This document shows positions 50,215 through 58,912 of a stretch of DNA of 64,000 nucleotides, piece by piece (position 1 is the first letter of the stretch; each line of letters starts with the position of its first letter). The notes beneath the pieces are model-generated. The model was not told the DNA's origin, did no database searches, and saw only the letters and a program-made list of their open reading frames with translations. Source of the DNA: Collinsella sp. (GTDB lineage: Bacteria > Actinomycetota > Coriobacteriia > Coriobacteriales > Coriobacteriaceae); the NCBI GenBank assembly GCA_019414205.1, contig DXML01000011.1:62001-126000 (forward strand). The letters are read 5' to 3'. Made by a program: the position numbers and the translations under genes.

Positions 50215-50243
50215 ATAGTACGAGCATTGTTTTGCTCGGTCAA
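50215..50243 (-). promoter_or_regulatory. metY promoter with palindromic operator in the spacer
   Basis: On the minus strand -35 TTGACC (50238-50243) and -10 TACTAT (50215-50220) with a 17-bp spacer. A perfect inverted repeat CGAGCA-N6-TGCTCG (50221-50238) fills the spacer and would be blocked by a bound regulator. Confidence 0.75.
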
Positions 50244-50304
50244 TCACTTAAAAGCGCTAACTTGTTATCGGTTTTTTAGATAGCAATCGAGAGGATGGAC
50301 GTCA

Positions 50305-51243
50305 ATGACCCTCCAGCAACTTCGTTTTTTGATCGCCGTGGCAGAGTCCGGATCGATCAACGCCGCAGCCCAGCGCCTTTATACGGCACAGTCCAACATC
50401 TCAAACGCTGTCAAAAGCCTGGAACAGGAGCTCCATCTGGAGATCTTTACGCGCTCCAGCCGCGGCGTCACGCTCACCAACGACGGCACCGAGCTATTGG
50501 GCTATGCGCGCCAGGTCGTAGAGCAGGCCGACATGCTCGAGGCACGCTACGAGGACGGCGGCACACCCCAGGCGCGCCTTGCCGTCTCGGCCCAGCACTA
50601 CGCTTTTTCGGTCGAGGCCTTTGTCAACGTCGTCGAGCGCTGCCGCGACAGTAAGTTTGAGTTCATCATGCGCGAGACCACCACCTCGCAGATCATCGAT
50701 GACGTCCGCGCATTTCGCAGCGATATCGGCATTCTGTATCTGGATGACTTTAACGCCCGCGTCCTGCAGAGGGCCTTCGCCGATGCCCGCGCAAGCTTCC
50801 ATCCCCTCTTCGACGCGACGGTCCACGTCTTCGTTAGCGAGCGCCACCCGCTCGCACGCCGCCCGCAGCTGTCCCTTGCCGACCTTACACCCTATACGCG
50901 CTACAGCTTTGAGCAGGGAACCTCAAACTCCTTCTATTACGCCGAGGAACCTTTTAGCTATATCCCTTGCGACCGCAACATACGAATCTCGGACCGCGGA
51001 ACACTTACTAACTTACTTATCACGTCGAACGGTTACACCCTGTCGACCGGTGTCCTTTCCAATGAAATGCAGTGGGGTATGGCATCGATCCCGTTAGCAG
51101 ACGCCCCAACGATGCACGTAGGATATATCATGCACGACGAGCGCAAGCCCTCTCCTCTCTTGCGGCAATACCTCGACGAGCTCAACCGCATCATCCATGC
51201 CGACCAGCTGTCGGAAGACGGGGTAGAAATCGTAGATTGCTAG
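50305..51243 (+). CDS. LysR-family transcriptional regulator
   Basis: A 312-aa regulator. The N-terminal winged helix is LQQLRFLIAVAESGSINAAA, then RLYTAQSNISNAVKSLEQEL; a two-lobed effector domain occupies residues 90-300. It lies back to back with metY across a 270-bp gap, the usual LysR arrangement, so it probably controls metY in response to a sulfur metabolite (CysB/MetR role); CysB-like proteins bind O-acetylserine-type effectors. rnhA follows 63 bp later. Confidence 0.85.
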   Translation: MTLQQLRFLIAVAESGSINAAAQRLYTAQSNISNAVKSLEQELHLEIFTRSSRGVTLTNDGTELLGYARQVVEQADMLEARYEDGGTPQARLAVSAQHYAFSVEAFVNVVERCRDSKFEFIMRETTTSQIIDDVRAFRSDIGILYLDDFNARVLQRAFADARASFHPLFDATVHVFVSERHPLARRPQLSLADLTPYTRYSFEQGTSNSFYYAEEPFSYIPCDRNIRISDRGTLTNLLITSNGYTLSTGVLSNEMQWGMASIPLADAPTMHVGYIMHDERKPSPLLRQYLDELNRIIHADQLSEDGVEIVDC

Positions 51244-51306
51244 CCCGCGGCGGGCATGGCGCTACAATGGTCACTCACACGAAACGTACCCAACGAAAGG
51301 AAGCCC

Positions 51307-51792
51307 GTGAAGGTCATCATCTATACCGACGGCTCTGCCCGATCAAATCCGGGACGCGGCGGCTACGGCGCCGTACTCAAATACACCAACCCCGCCGGCA
51401 AGACCTTCACCTCCGAGCTTTCGCGCGGCTACGCCAAGACCACCAACAACCGCATGGAGCTCATGGCGGTCATCGTGGCGCTCGAGGCACTCAACCGCCC
51501 CTGCGAGGTCGAGGTCCATTCCGATTCGCAATACGTCGTCAACGCCTTTAACAAGCACTGGATCGACGGCTGGAAAAAGCGCGGATGGAAAACCGCCAAC
51601 AAGCAGCCCGTCAAAAACCGCGACCTATGGGAGCGCCTGCTTGCCGCAAAGAGTAAGCATAAGGTGGAATTCATCTGGGTTAAGGGGCATGCCGGCCACG
51701 AGCTCAATGAGCGCTGCGACGAACTCGCCACCACCGCGGCCGACGGAGCCAATCTCGATATCGACACCGGCTTTAGCGAAAGCGACCTGTAG
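51307..51792 (+). CDS. rnhA: Ribonuclease HI
   Basis: A 161-aa RNase H type 1 that cleaves the RNA strand of RNA-DNA hybrids, metal-dependent, cytoplasmic. All catalytic carboxylates can be seen: YTDGSARSNPG (Asp), NNRMELMAVIVALEAL (Glu), VHSDSQYVVN (Asp) and the late ERCDELAT (Asp), with the His loop VKGHAGHELNE. The GTG at 51307 with GAAAGGAAG is the likely start; the open frame upstream overlaps the intergenic region. Confidence 0.93.
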   Translation: MKVIIYTDGSARSNPGRGGYGAVLKYTNPAGKTFTSELSRGYAKTTNNRMELMAVIVALEALNRPCEVEVHSDSQYVVNAFNKHWIDGWKKRGWKTANKQPVKNRDLWERLLAAKSKHKVEFIWVKGHAGHELNERCDELATTAADGANLDIDTGFSESDL

Positions 51793-51867
51793 CGGCGTTT
51801 TCGCACGCTATTTCCTGCCCCCTCGCGCTACACTCATCCTGTAAACCGAACGGCACGAGGGGGACAC

Positions 51868-52974
51868 ATGCTGCGTATAGCGACCATCGGCACATCCATG
51901 ATTACCGACGACTTTATCCAGGTCGTCAACGCCAACGACCAGACTACATTCGTAGGCACGCTCTCGCGCGATGCCGAGCGCGGCGCCGCCTTTACCGCCG
52001 AACACGGCGGCGAGCGTAACTTCACCGCACTTGACGAGCTTGCGTCCGCCGACGACGTCGACGCCGTCTACATCGGCAGCCCCAATGCGCTTCACTACGA
52101 GCAGGCCCTTGCCTGCATCGCCGGTGGCAAGCATGTCATCGTCGAGAAGCCCTTCTGCGCCACCGAAGCGCAGGCGCTGGAAGTCTTCCGCGCTGCCGAG
52201 GCAGCAGGTGTCGTGGCCCTCGAGGCCATGCGTCCCCTCCACGATCCCGCCTTCCACGCCATCGAGGACGCCCTGGGCGAGATCGCCCCCATCCGCCGCG
52301 CCTCATTGCGCTTTGGCAAATATTCCTCGCGCTACAACGAGATTCTCGCGGGACGCGCCACCAATATCTTCGACTGCAATATGGCATCGGGTTCCCTCAT
52401 GGACATTGGCGTCTACACCGTCGAGCCCATGGTCGAGATTTTCGGCATGCCCTCCGGCCTTACGAGCATGGCTACTCTGCTCGACCCCACCACGCAACAG
52501 CTCACGCACGGCCCCATCGATGGCTGCGGCTCCATCCTCGCCAGCTATGGCGGAGGCAGCATCTCCGTCGAGCTCGCGCACTCCAAAATTACGAACGACC
52601 TGCTGCCCTCGCAAATCGAAGGCGAGCGTGGCACTATCCAGATCGACCATCTGTCCACGCCCCGCAACGTCCGCATCGACTATCGCGGCGACGTCGTACG
52701 CGGCTCGGCGACCGAGGCACCGCGCGAACAGGGAGACAACGGCCGCGTGCTCGACCTGCCCAAATCGAGCAACACTATGGAATACGAACTCACAGACTTT
52801 ATCACCGCCATCTGCGGCATCGATAACGTTAAGGAAGAGATTTGGGAGACCCCGGCGGGACGCCACGAGCTTGGCCACTACCGCGATGTCACGCTCGTCT
52901 CGCTGCGCATCATGGATGCCGTGCGCCAGCAGGCCGGCATAACCTTCCCGGCCGACGCAGGCAAGCAGGCATAG
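51868..52974 (+). CDS. Gfo/Idh/MocA-family oxidoreductase, second copy
   Basis: A 368-aa NAD(P)-dependent oxidoreductase. LRIATIGTSMITDDFIQVV is the Rossmann start, IGSPNALHYEQALACIAGGK and IVEKPFCATEAQA (EKP signature) follow, and MDIGVYTVEPMVEIFG marks the sugar-binding half. Only distantly similar to the copy at 43433-44452. Substrate unknown. CGAGGGGG precedes the ATG. The acylphosphatase gene starts 2 bp after its stop. Confidence 0.88.
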   Translation: MLRIATIGTSMITDDFIQVVNANDQTTFVGTLSRDAERGAAFTAEHGGERNFTALDELASADDVDAVYIGSPNALHYEQALACIAGGKHVIVEKPFCATEAQALEVFRAAEAAGVVALEAMRPLHDPAFHAIEDALGEIAPIRRASLRFGKYSSRYNEILAGRATNIFDCNMASGSLMDIGVYTVEPMVEIFGMPSGLTSMATLLDPTTQQLTHGPIDGCGSILASYGGGSISVELAHSKITNDLLPSQIEGERGTIQIDHLSTPRNVRIDYRGDVVRGSATEAPREQGDNGRVLDLPKSSNTMEYELTDFITAICGIDNVKEEIWETPAGRHELGHYRDVTLVSLRIMDAVRQQAGITFPADAGKQA

Positions 52975-52976
52975 CG

Positions 52977-53387
52977 ATGGGCCTCTTCGATACGTTCTTC
53001 TCCAGCGTCACCGGCGGCAGTCGAGAACCTCAAAAACCATCAAACGTCGAGCTCGAGCTGCGCCGCAGGCTTACTGTGCTCGCAAGCGACGAGGCCACTC
53101 AAGACACTCCCCTGCGCTATTTCCTGCGCTGGGCGGGGCAAGTCCAGGGCGTTGGCTTTCGCTTTACCAACACCAACCTCGCGCAGGCACGCGCGCTCAC
53201 CGGCTGGGTGCGTAACATGGAAGACGGCTCAGTCGAGATGGAGATACAGGGAGCTCCGGCAAATATCCTATCTCATCTCGAAGCGCTTCATGCCTCCTAC
53301 GAGCGCATGGGTACGCGTTTTCGCCTCGTAGACGCCCAGGCCCGAGCCCCACTTGCCAATGAAGACGGTTTCACGCCTCGTTATTAG
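52977..53387 (+). CDS. Acylphosphatase with N-terminal extension
   Basis: A 136-aa protein. The C-terminal ~90 residues are an acylphosphatase: WAGQVQGVGFRFTNTNLAQA holds the catalytic Arg and phosphate loop, and LTGWVRNMEDGSVEME follows with the catalytic Asn. Acylphosphatases hydrolyse carboxyl-phosphate bonds such as acetyl or carbamoyl phosphate. The N-terminal ~45 residues (charged, with ELELRRRLTVLASDEA) are not part of the domain. It is tightly linked to the upstream oxidoreductase. Confidence 0.85.
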   Translation: MGLFDTFFSSVTGGSREPQKPSNVELELRRRLTVLASDEATQDTPLRYFLRWAGQVQGVGFRFTNTNLAQARALTGWVRNMEDGSVEMEIQGAPANILSHLEALHASYERMGTRFRLVDAQARAPLANEDGFTPRY

Positions 53388-53448
53388 TATTGTGTGCTAA
53401 ATACGGTATCATTTACCTACGACCGTTGATAGAAAAGAGGCGAGGCGC

Positions 53449-53829
53449 ATGGCGGTGCAAAGAAGGAATACCAGGCAGCGAAAGTTGGTTCTTGACGCCG
53501 TGCGCCAAAGCTATAACCATCCCACCGCCGACGAAATCTACGACGTCGTGCGCGCGCAGGATGACAAAATCAGCCGCGGTACGGTCTACCGCAACCTCAA
53601 TCTCTTGGCCGACGCCGGCGAGATTCTCTCCATCAAGACGCCGGGCGGAAGTCGCTTCGATCGCACCATCGAGCCGCACGCACATATCATCTGCACCTCG
53701 TGCAGCCGCGTCATTGACGTACCGCTCCCCTTCGATGCCCAGATCGACGCCAAGGCGTCCGAGCAAATCGGCTGGCACGTCACGTCGCACTACACCATCT
53801 TCGAGGGTCTCTGCCCCGACTGCCGGTAA
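53449..53829 (+). CDS. Fur-family metalloregulator
   Basis: A 126-aa regulator. RRNTRQRKLVLDAVRQSYNH, HPTADEIYDVVRAQD and ISRGTVYRNLNLLADAGEIL form the winged helix; the dimer domain has PHAHIICTSCSRVIDV and a final CPDCR, a structural zinc Cys4. It could be Fur, PerR or Zur. The spacing and short C-terminus without extra His clusters look most like PerR. GAGGCGAGG lies close upstream. Confidence 0.88.
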   Translation: MAVQRRNTRQRKLVLDAVRQSYNHPTADEIYDVVRAQDDKISRGTVYRNLNLLADAGEILSIKTPGGSRFDRTIEPHAHIICTSCSRVIDVPLPFDAQIDAKASEQIGWHVTSHYTIFEGLCPDCR

Positions 53830-53835
53830 ATGTTT

Positions 53836-53899
53836 GGAACATGCCTTAAATCCACCTTTTCGCACTTTGCAGCAAAAAATAGATTTCTAGGTATGTCCC
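53836..53899. repeat. Imperfect palindrome between the Fur-family and HAD genes
   Basis: GGAACATGCCTTAAATCCA (53836-53854) and TAGATTTCTAGGTATGTCCC (53880-53899) pair imperfectly around an AT-rich loop. It separates convergent genes and may end both transcripts. Confidence 0.5.
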
Positions 53900-53905
53900 G
53901 AAAAC

Positions 53906-54703
53906 CTACTCGGCGAGCAGACGGCGCAGCTCCTCTTCGACCGTGCGCACGTAGCGGACGTGGTCGTTGATGCCGCGCATAGAGGGATTGCAGCTCTCCA
54001 TTAGATAAGGATGGCCCACTACGTTGAGCATGTCGCGATCGTTTTCGTTATCGCCAAACGCCATCATCTCATCGGGCGAAATACCCAGGGCACGACCGTA
54101 ATCGGCAAGCGCGGAGCCCTTGCCCGAACCGAAACCGATAAAGTCCGTCCATTCGGTTCCCGACGTCATCACGTCAACACGGTCGCTAAAGAGGCGCTCG
54201 AAATACTCCAGGGCCGCCGCCTGATCCACCTCGGGCATCTGGAAGGCAATCTTAATGACGTCCTCGTCGATGTCCTCGGGACGGCCGACCACCGCCACAT
54301 CGCAGTGGACCTCATAGCGCAAATGGTCGACGAACGCATCGTTGCCGCTTATGGTGTAGAGGTGCCCCTCGCAGGAAAGGGTAACGTCGGCATGGGGGTA
54401 GGCGACCACGGCATTCGCGATATCCATCGCCAGGTCACGCTCCATAGAGCGCTTGACAACGGCACGCCCCTCGCTCATCACCAGGGCTCCGTTTTCGCAT
54501 ACATAGGCGAGCTCATCGGCCACCGGGGCAAACAGGTAGCGCAAGCTCGCATATTGACGGCCGCTCGCCGGCATAAACACGATACCGCGACGATGCAGTT
54601 CATCGATGAGTTCAAAGGCCTCGGAACGCGGCTCGCGCTCCCCCGGATGCAGCAACGTGCCGTCCAAATCGCATGCAATCAGCTTGATTCCCTCAAGACC
54701 CAT
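53906..54703 (-). CDS. Cof-type HAD-IIB phosphatase
   Basis: A 265-aa phosphatase: LIACDLDGTLLHPGE (nucleophile Asp), FMPASGRQYASL (motif II Ser), GKGSALADYGRALGI and MAFGDNENDRDMLNVVG (motif IV). Broad-specificity sugar- or nucleotide-phosphate phosphatase. The ATG at 54703 is taken; a TTG at 54715 is only two bases from AGGAGG. Confidence 0.86.
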   Translation of the reverse strand: MGLEGIKLIACDLDGTLLHPGEREPRSEAFELIDELHRRGIVFMPASGRQYASLRYLFAPVADELAYVCENGALVMSEGRAVVKRSMERDLAMDIANAVVAYPHADVTLSCEGHLYTISGNDAFVDHLRYEVHCDVAVVGRPEDIDEDVIKIAFQMPEVDQAAALEYFERLFSDRVDVMTSGTEWTDFIGFGSGKGSALADYGRALGISPDEMMAFGDNENDRDMLNVVGHPYLMESCNPSMRGINDHVRYVRTVEEELRRLLAE

Positions 54704-54785
54704 ATGCTTCCCCAAAGCCTCCTATCAACAGCAAGACGGACCTTGATTGGTCGCCCCTCAAAGCCCGCCTTGCGTATATACGCGC

Positions 54786-55364
54786 TTAGCCGCGCGTCTT
54801 TTTTACGATGGTAAAGTCGGGAGCCATGCTCACGACGGCCTCCGCCGCACTCGATGCAAAGCGCCGGTCCGCATCGAGTTCACGGGTAACCACCGAGAGC
54901 CGAACACCCTCGACGCCCCGGAGCATGCAGCCCAAAACAGGCTGCACCGGCGTATACATGCGCACGGTATGCTCGTCCGAATCGCCTCGGAAAAGCGGCG
55001 CGTGCATATTGCCGATCTCCCAGCACGCATGCGCGAGCGCAATCGGATCCATGCGGTCGACTTCGACCAAATAAACCTCGGCACTGCGCAGGCGCACGAC
55101 AACCGCCACGGGCACCATGCCCGAACGGTCGATGGCGAGCACGTCGCCATCGGCAAGACGACCGCCGTCGGCAGCATCCAGCCGAACATCGATCGTGCGC
55201 CCCAGCTCCGTCACGCCCGCAAACGCGCATACATCAGCCCGGTCCCAATCGAACAGTAGCTCGTCAACTTCAAAGACGCCGCCCAACTTCCGGCGAAGCA
55301 GGAGTTCATAGGACGGATCGTTGAGATTTCCCAAGCATGTCGTCGAAACCAAGCGTTCAGGCAT
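54786..55364 (-). CDS. UreE-like metallochaperone-type protein, orphan
   Basis: A 192-aa protein. The N-terminal ~95 residues look like a UreE peptide-binding domain (DVRLDAADGGRLADGDVLAI, then VVRLRSAEVYLVEV). The C-terminal half has ALAHACWEIGNMHAPLF, matching the UreE region LAHACYHLGNRHVP with its metal His, followed by PVLGCMLRGVEGVRLSVV. UreE delivers nickel to urease, but no urease gene is in the window. It lies 3 bp after a SlyD-like prolyl isomerase gene. SlyD is itself a nickel chaperone in E. coli, so both may serve another Ni enzyme. Confidence 0.6.
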   Translation of the reverse strand: MPERLVSTTCLGNLNDPSYELLLRRKLGGVFEVDELLFDWDRADVCAFAGVTELGRTIDVRLDAADGGRLADGDVLAIDRSGMVPVAVVVRLRSAEVYLVEVDRMDPIALAHACWEIGNMHAPLFRGDSDEHTVRMYTPVQPVLGCMLRGVEGVRLSVVTRELDADRRFASSAAEAVVSMAPDFTIVKKTRG

Positions 55365-55367
55365 ACT

Positions 55368-55796
55368 CTAACCCTCGACCTCAACGAGCTCGATATCAAA
55401 GTTGAGGTCCTTGCCGGCCAGCTCGTGGTTGGCGTCGAGCGTCACAGCCTCGGGCGTCACGTCGATGACCACGGCGGGAACGGGCATACCGCTCGGCGTG
55501 GACAGGAAAAGCTTCATGCCCTTCTCGATCTGCTCGATGTTGGGAACCTGTTCGGCCGGGAAGGTCAGAACCATCTCGGGATTGTGCTCGCCGTAGGCAT
55601 CGGCAGCAGGAATGTGCACGGTCTTCTTCTCGCCCACCTGCATGTCGACAACAGCGGCGTCGAAGCCCTTGATCATCTGACCGGCGCCGCAGGTGAACTC
55701 CAGCGGCTCGCCGCGATCGTAGGAGCTATCGAACTGCGTGCCGTCATCGAGCGTGCCGCGATAATGGGTCTTGACCTTCTTGCCCTGGTTGGACAT
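55368..55796 (-). CDS. SlyD-like FKBP-type peptidyl-prolyl isomerase
   Basis: A 142-aa protein with the split FKBP domain of SlyD: GKKVKTHYRGTLDDGTQFDS, EPLEFTCGAGQMIKGFDAAV, an insert-in-flap chaperone domain (MVLTFPAEQVPNIEQIEKGM), and then LDANHELAGKDLNFDIELVE. It speeds prolyl isomerisation and holds unfolded proteins. The His/Cys-rich C-terminal nickel tail of E. coli SlyD is absent. GGAGG lies 5 bases before the ATG at 55796. Co-transcribed with the UreE-like gene. Confidence 0.9.
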   Translation of the reverse strand: MSNQGKKVKTHYRGTLDDGTQFDSSYDRGEPLEFTCGAGQMIKGFDAAVVDMQVGEKKTVHIPAADAYGEHNPEMVLTFPAEQVPNIEQIEKGMKLFLSTPSGMPVPAVVIDVTPEAVTLDANHELAGKDLNFDIELVEVEG

Positions 55797-55916
55797 GGTA
55801 ACCTCCGTGATAAGGGCGGCGCACAACGCGGGCCGCCGTGAACATATGGCGCTAACTATACCCTAGTCATACAATTCAATGACAGTTTGCAAAGAAACGC
55901 TGCAACCGGAGGAACC

Positions 55917-56930
55917 ATGGCATATCCCGTATTTGACCTACACTGCGACACTGCCGACCGAATCGGCTGGGCCACGCTCGATCTCGACCTGCGCTTTACC
56001 GCCGGCACCGACGGTTATTTCCCCGGCGACGAAACGCATCCGCAAGATTTCGACCTCATCGAGGGTAACGCCTGTGCCATCTCGCTCGCAAAGATCGGCA
56101 ACACGCCGTGGGCACAGTGCTTCGCCACGTTTGTCCCCGACGAGATTCCCACCGCCCACGCCGCGCGCTTCCAGGCGCAGATCATGGCGCATATGAGCGG
56201 CCAGGCAATGCTCAACCACGACCGTATGGTCAACGTGCGCAGCGCCGCAGACATTCGCCCCGCGCTCAAGGACGGCAAGGTCGCTTGCATCCACACCATC
56301 GAAAACGCCACGTTCTTTGCCGAGGACCCCGCGCTGATCGAGGTGCTCAAGAGCCTGGGCGTGCTTATGTCGTCACTCAGCTGGAACGCGCAGGGACCGC
56401 TCGCGAGCGGCCACGACACCCACGCCGGCCTCACCGCCGCCGGCATCGAGGCGCTTACGCAGATGGAGCACGCCGGCATGGTGCTCGACGTCTCCCACCT
56501 CAACGATGAGTGCTTTGACGAGGTCGCCGCCCGCGCCACGCGTCCCTTCGTCGCCAGCCACTCCAACTCCCGTGCGGTTTGCGGCGCCAAACGCAACCTT
56601 ACCGACGACCAGTTCCGCACCATTCGCGACATGGGTGGCATCGTCGGCCTCAACTACTGCAGCGAGTTCCTTTCCAACGACGCAACCGACAAGACCGCCG
56701 CAGACGTCACCTTCGACCAGCTGGCGGCGCATATCGAGCACTGGCTCGACCTGGGCGGCGAGGACGTCATCGCGCTCGGCGGCGACTGGGACGGCGCCAC
56801 GGTGCCCGCTTTCCTCTCCGATGCCAGCAAGATGCCCGAGTTCCAGAACATGCTTTCCAAGCATTTTGGCAAGACCGTGATGCAAAAGCTCTGCAGCGAC
56901 AACGCGCTTGCCTTCTTCGAGCGCTATTAA
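55917..56930 (+). CDS. Membrane dipeptidase (M19, renal dipeptidase family)
   Basis: A 337-aa zinc dipeptidase. VFDLHCDTADRIGW gives the HxD metal pair; a bridging Glu is expected near IHTIENATFF; VLDVSHLNDECFDEV and VASHSNSRAVCG supply the later His residues, and GLNYCSEFL and LGGDWDGATVP close the active site. M19 enzymes cleave dipeptides, including D-amino-acid-containing ones. No signal peptide is visible, so it is cytoplasmic here. GGAGG precedes the ATG at 55917. Confidence 0.92.
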   Translation: MAYPVFDLHCDTADRIGWATLDLDLRFTAGTDGYFPGDETHPQDFDLIEGNACAISLAKIGNTPWAQCFATFVPDEIPTAHAARFQAQIMAHMSGQAMLNHDRMVNVRSAADIRPALKDGKVACIHTIENATFFAEDPALIEVLKSLGVLMSSLSWNAQGPLASGHDTHAGLTAAGIEALTQMEHAGMVLDVSHLNDECFDEVAARATRPFVASHSNSRAVCGAKRNLTDDQFRTIRDMGGIVGLNYCSEFLSNDATDKTAADVTFDQLAAHIEHWLDLGGEDVIALGGDWDGATVPAFLSDASKMPEFQNMLSKHFGKTVMQKLCSDNALAFFERY

Positions 56931-57016
56931 GAGCGCAATTAATTTCGCATCCCTTGAGCGGGCCGGCATGCCGAACGGTCGACATGCCGGCCCGTCCCCG
57001 ATCTGAAGGACCGCTT

Positions 57017-57793
57017 TTGACGCAGCAGTTTACGATTTCCGCATCCCGACCGGATGGGACGACCATCCCCGTCGTCGTTACCAAAAAGCGCGTCAAGAAC
57101 TTCAACCTACGCGTCACATCGAGCGGCGAGGTCCACGCCAGCGCACCGATCGGCGCCAGCCGCGAGCGTATCGAAGCGTTTGTGAAGCGCAACAGCGCCT
57201 GGATTATCAGCCGACTTGCCCAGCGCGAGCAACGTCAGGCGACGGCACGAGAGCCGCTCAGCCCCTCGTCCATCATTGCACTTTGGGGCAAGCCCATCAC
57301 GGTACAGGATGCACTCGATCACAACTTTGCATCACCCGCACCGCGACCCAAACAGGCCACCTTCGCAAGTTTTATGGGTACCGATGAATCGGACGAAGGC
57401 CCACAGGCCAAGCGGCACGCAATCCTCGACGGCCTAACGTCCGATGAGCTCCAAGCCCGTATCGACCAGCTCTATGCAACCGAGGTCACCACGGCGCTGT
57501 ACGATATGGTGCACGCGTACGAAATCGCAATGGGCGTCACCGTGGCCCGCGTCTCCGTGCGCAGCATGAAAACGCGCTGGGGATCATGCACGCCCAAGAC
57601 CGGCGCCATTCGCATCGCACTCGAACTTGCCGCCTATCCCATCGAATGCCTCGACATGGTTGTCGCCCACGAGCTCGTCCACTTGCTCGAGCCAAGCCAC
57701 AATCAGCGATTCCACGCCCTGCTCGACACGTACTGTCCCAACAATAAAGCTCTGTCGCAGCGGCTCAAGCAGCCACCCATAGAGTCGTATTAG
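57017..57793 (+). CDS. YgjP-like (DUF45) zinc metallopeptidase
   Basis: A 258-aa protein. RVKNFNLRVTSSGEVHASAP is the DUF45 N-terminal sheet, VRSMKTRWGSCTPKTGAIRI the central signature, and MVVAHELVHLLEPSHNQRFH the zinc-binding HExxH with a third His further on. Family members are poorly characterised. The likely start is TTG at 57017 with GAAGGA eight bases upstream; the frame is open much further upstream but there overlaps the dipeptidase gene. It is convergent with folB. Confidence 0.85.
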   Translation: MTQQFTISASRPDGTTIPVVVTKKRVKNFNLRVTSSGEVHASAPIGASRERIEAFVKRNSAWIISRLAQREQRQATAREPLSPSSIIALWGKPITVQDALDHNFASPAPRPKQATFASFMGTDESDEGPQAKRHAILDGLTSDELQARIDQLYATEVTTALYDMVHAYEIAMGVTVARVSVRSMKTRWGSCTPKTGAIRIALELAAYPIECLDMVVAHELVHLLEPSHNQRFHALLDTYCPNNKALSQRLKQPPIESY

Positions 57794-57799
57794 AACCGG

Positions 57800-58285
57800 T
57801 TAGCGCACGCGCTCGATCTCGACGCCGCAGCTTGCCAGGGGCAGGCCAACAGGAGCCCACGGCTTATCGAGCTTTATGCGCACACCAAGCAGCGAGGGAT
57901 AACGGCGCAGCAGCATCTGGGCTGTCCCCTCGGCTGCCGCCTCGATGAGCTTAAACGTATGCTCGCGCAGATAGCCATCGACATCGTGGCACACCGAGCC
58001 GTAGTCAATCGAGGCATCCAGGTTATCGTGCTCCCCCGCCGCGCGCAGGTCGGCATAGAGCACCAGAGAAACGATGAACTTCTGACCCAGCGCGTTCTCC
58101 TCGGGATACACGCCATGGTTGGCAAAAACCTCAAGGCCGTCAATGACAATACGATCGGCATGGCGCAGATCATCATAGCTCACGTGAGGCACCGCCGTTG
58201 CGGTGGATATTTCGCCCCTTCCACGGCGGGCGAGCTCAGCACCTTCAGTCTTGGTTGCATTCTCGGGCAGTTTTTTGTTACTCAA
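57800..58285 (-). CDS. folB: Dihydroneopterin aldolase
   Basis: A 161-aa enzyme of folate synthesis that cleaves dihydroneopterin to 6-hydroxymethyl-dihydropterin and glycolaldehyde. ADRIVIDGLEVFANHGVYPE with the active-site Glu, IDYGSVCHDVDGYL, FKLIEAAAEGTAQMLL and IKLDKPWAPVGLPLASCGVE (catalytic Lys) match the family. The first ~40 residues are an extra, polar segment. The start is TTG with AAGGAG. It is the last gene of a folE-HD-folB operon. Confidence 0.92.
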   Translation of the reverse strand: MSNKKLPENATKTEGAELARRGRGEISTATAVPHVSYDDLRHADRIVIDGLEVFANHGVYPEENALGQKFIVSLVLYADLRAAGEHDNLDASIDYGSVCHDVDGYLREHTFKLIEAAAEGTAQMLLRRYPSLLGVRIKLDKPWAPVGLPLASCGVEIERVR

Positions 58286-58328
58286 CGCGATCGTCTCCTT
58301 CGTTTAGAACCCCAACCGCGCAAACTAA

Positions 58329-58910
58329 CTACACGCGAATCGACAGGTTCTTTTTATCATCGCTCCAGTTGCAAGCATTGCGCGCGGGGCATGCAAAGCA
58401 GGCGCGCGACGCTTTGTCGGCTGCATAGAGCAGACGCTCAAGCGGTTGGCTGTTCACGCGCAGCTTTCGATGGCCCAGAATGGCCGTCTTAATGGCTGCG
58501 GCATCGGCCGGCTCAAACGCCACGTCATCGGGCATGCCGCCGAGAATCGCATCAGCGACGCGTTCGCTTGCAACATCATGGGATATACCCGATTCATACT
58601 GTTCATCTTTGCCGATATCGTGAAGAAGTGCCGTGGCGTAGATGACCTCGCGGTCAAATTCGAGCTGTTCCTCGAGATTCTTGATCCACATAATGCGAGC
58701 GACATCGAGCAGATGGTCAATACCGTGGCGGCAGAAGATGCGCCCCGATTCCAACTGTGCAATGTTGCCCAGGTGCCGTCGGAACAGCCCGTTGGCACAA
58801 ATGTAATCAATGCGAGGCATGGCACCAAAGGGGGCCAGGCCCGAAGCCATAAAGCCGCGACGCGACGTCCCCTCATCGGTCTTCGATGTAAAGTCGTTGA
58901 CGACTCTCAT
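58329..58910 (-). CDS. HD-domain phosphohydrolase with Cys cluster
   Basis: A 193-aa HD-superfamily protein. CRHGIDHLLDVARIM supplies the first His, ALLHDIGKDEQY the HD pair, and a late GHRK-x-Asp region the last ligands. The C-terminal CFACPARNACNW could bind an iron-sulfur cluster or zinc, which is unusual for small HD proteins. Between folE and folB it could act on a pterin triphosphate, as a replacement for the missing dihydroneopterin-triphosphate pyrophosphatase; this is inference from position. Confidence 0.8.
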   Translation of the reverse strand: MRVVNDFTSKTDEGTSRRGFMASGLAPFGAMPRIDYICANGLFRRHLGNIAQLESGRIFCRHGIDHLLDVARIMWIKNLEEQLEFDREVIYATALLHDIGKDEQYESGISHDVASERVADAILGGMPDDVAFEPADAAAIKTAILGHRKLRVNSQPLERLLYAADKASRACFACPARNACNWSDDKKNLSIRV

Positions 58911-58912
58911 GG

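Noticed and set aside
50032..50215. SAM riboswitch upstream of metY
   Set aside because: No SAM-I, SAM-II or SAM-IV core could be matched; the leader instead contains a short ORF with a strong ribosome-binding site.
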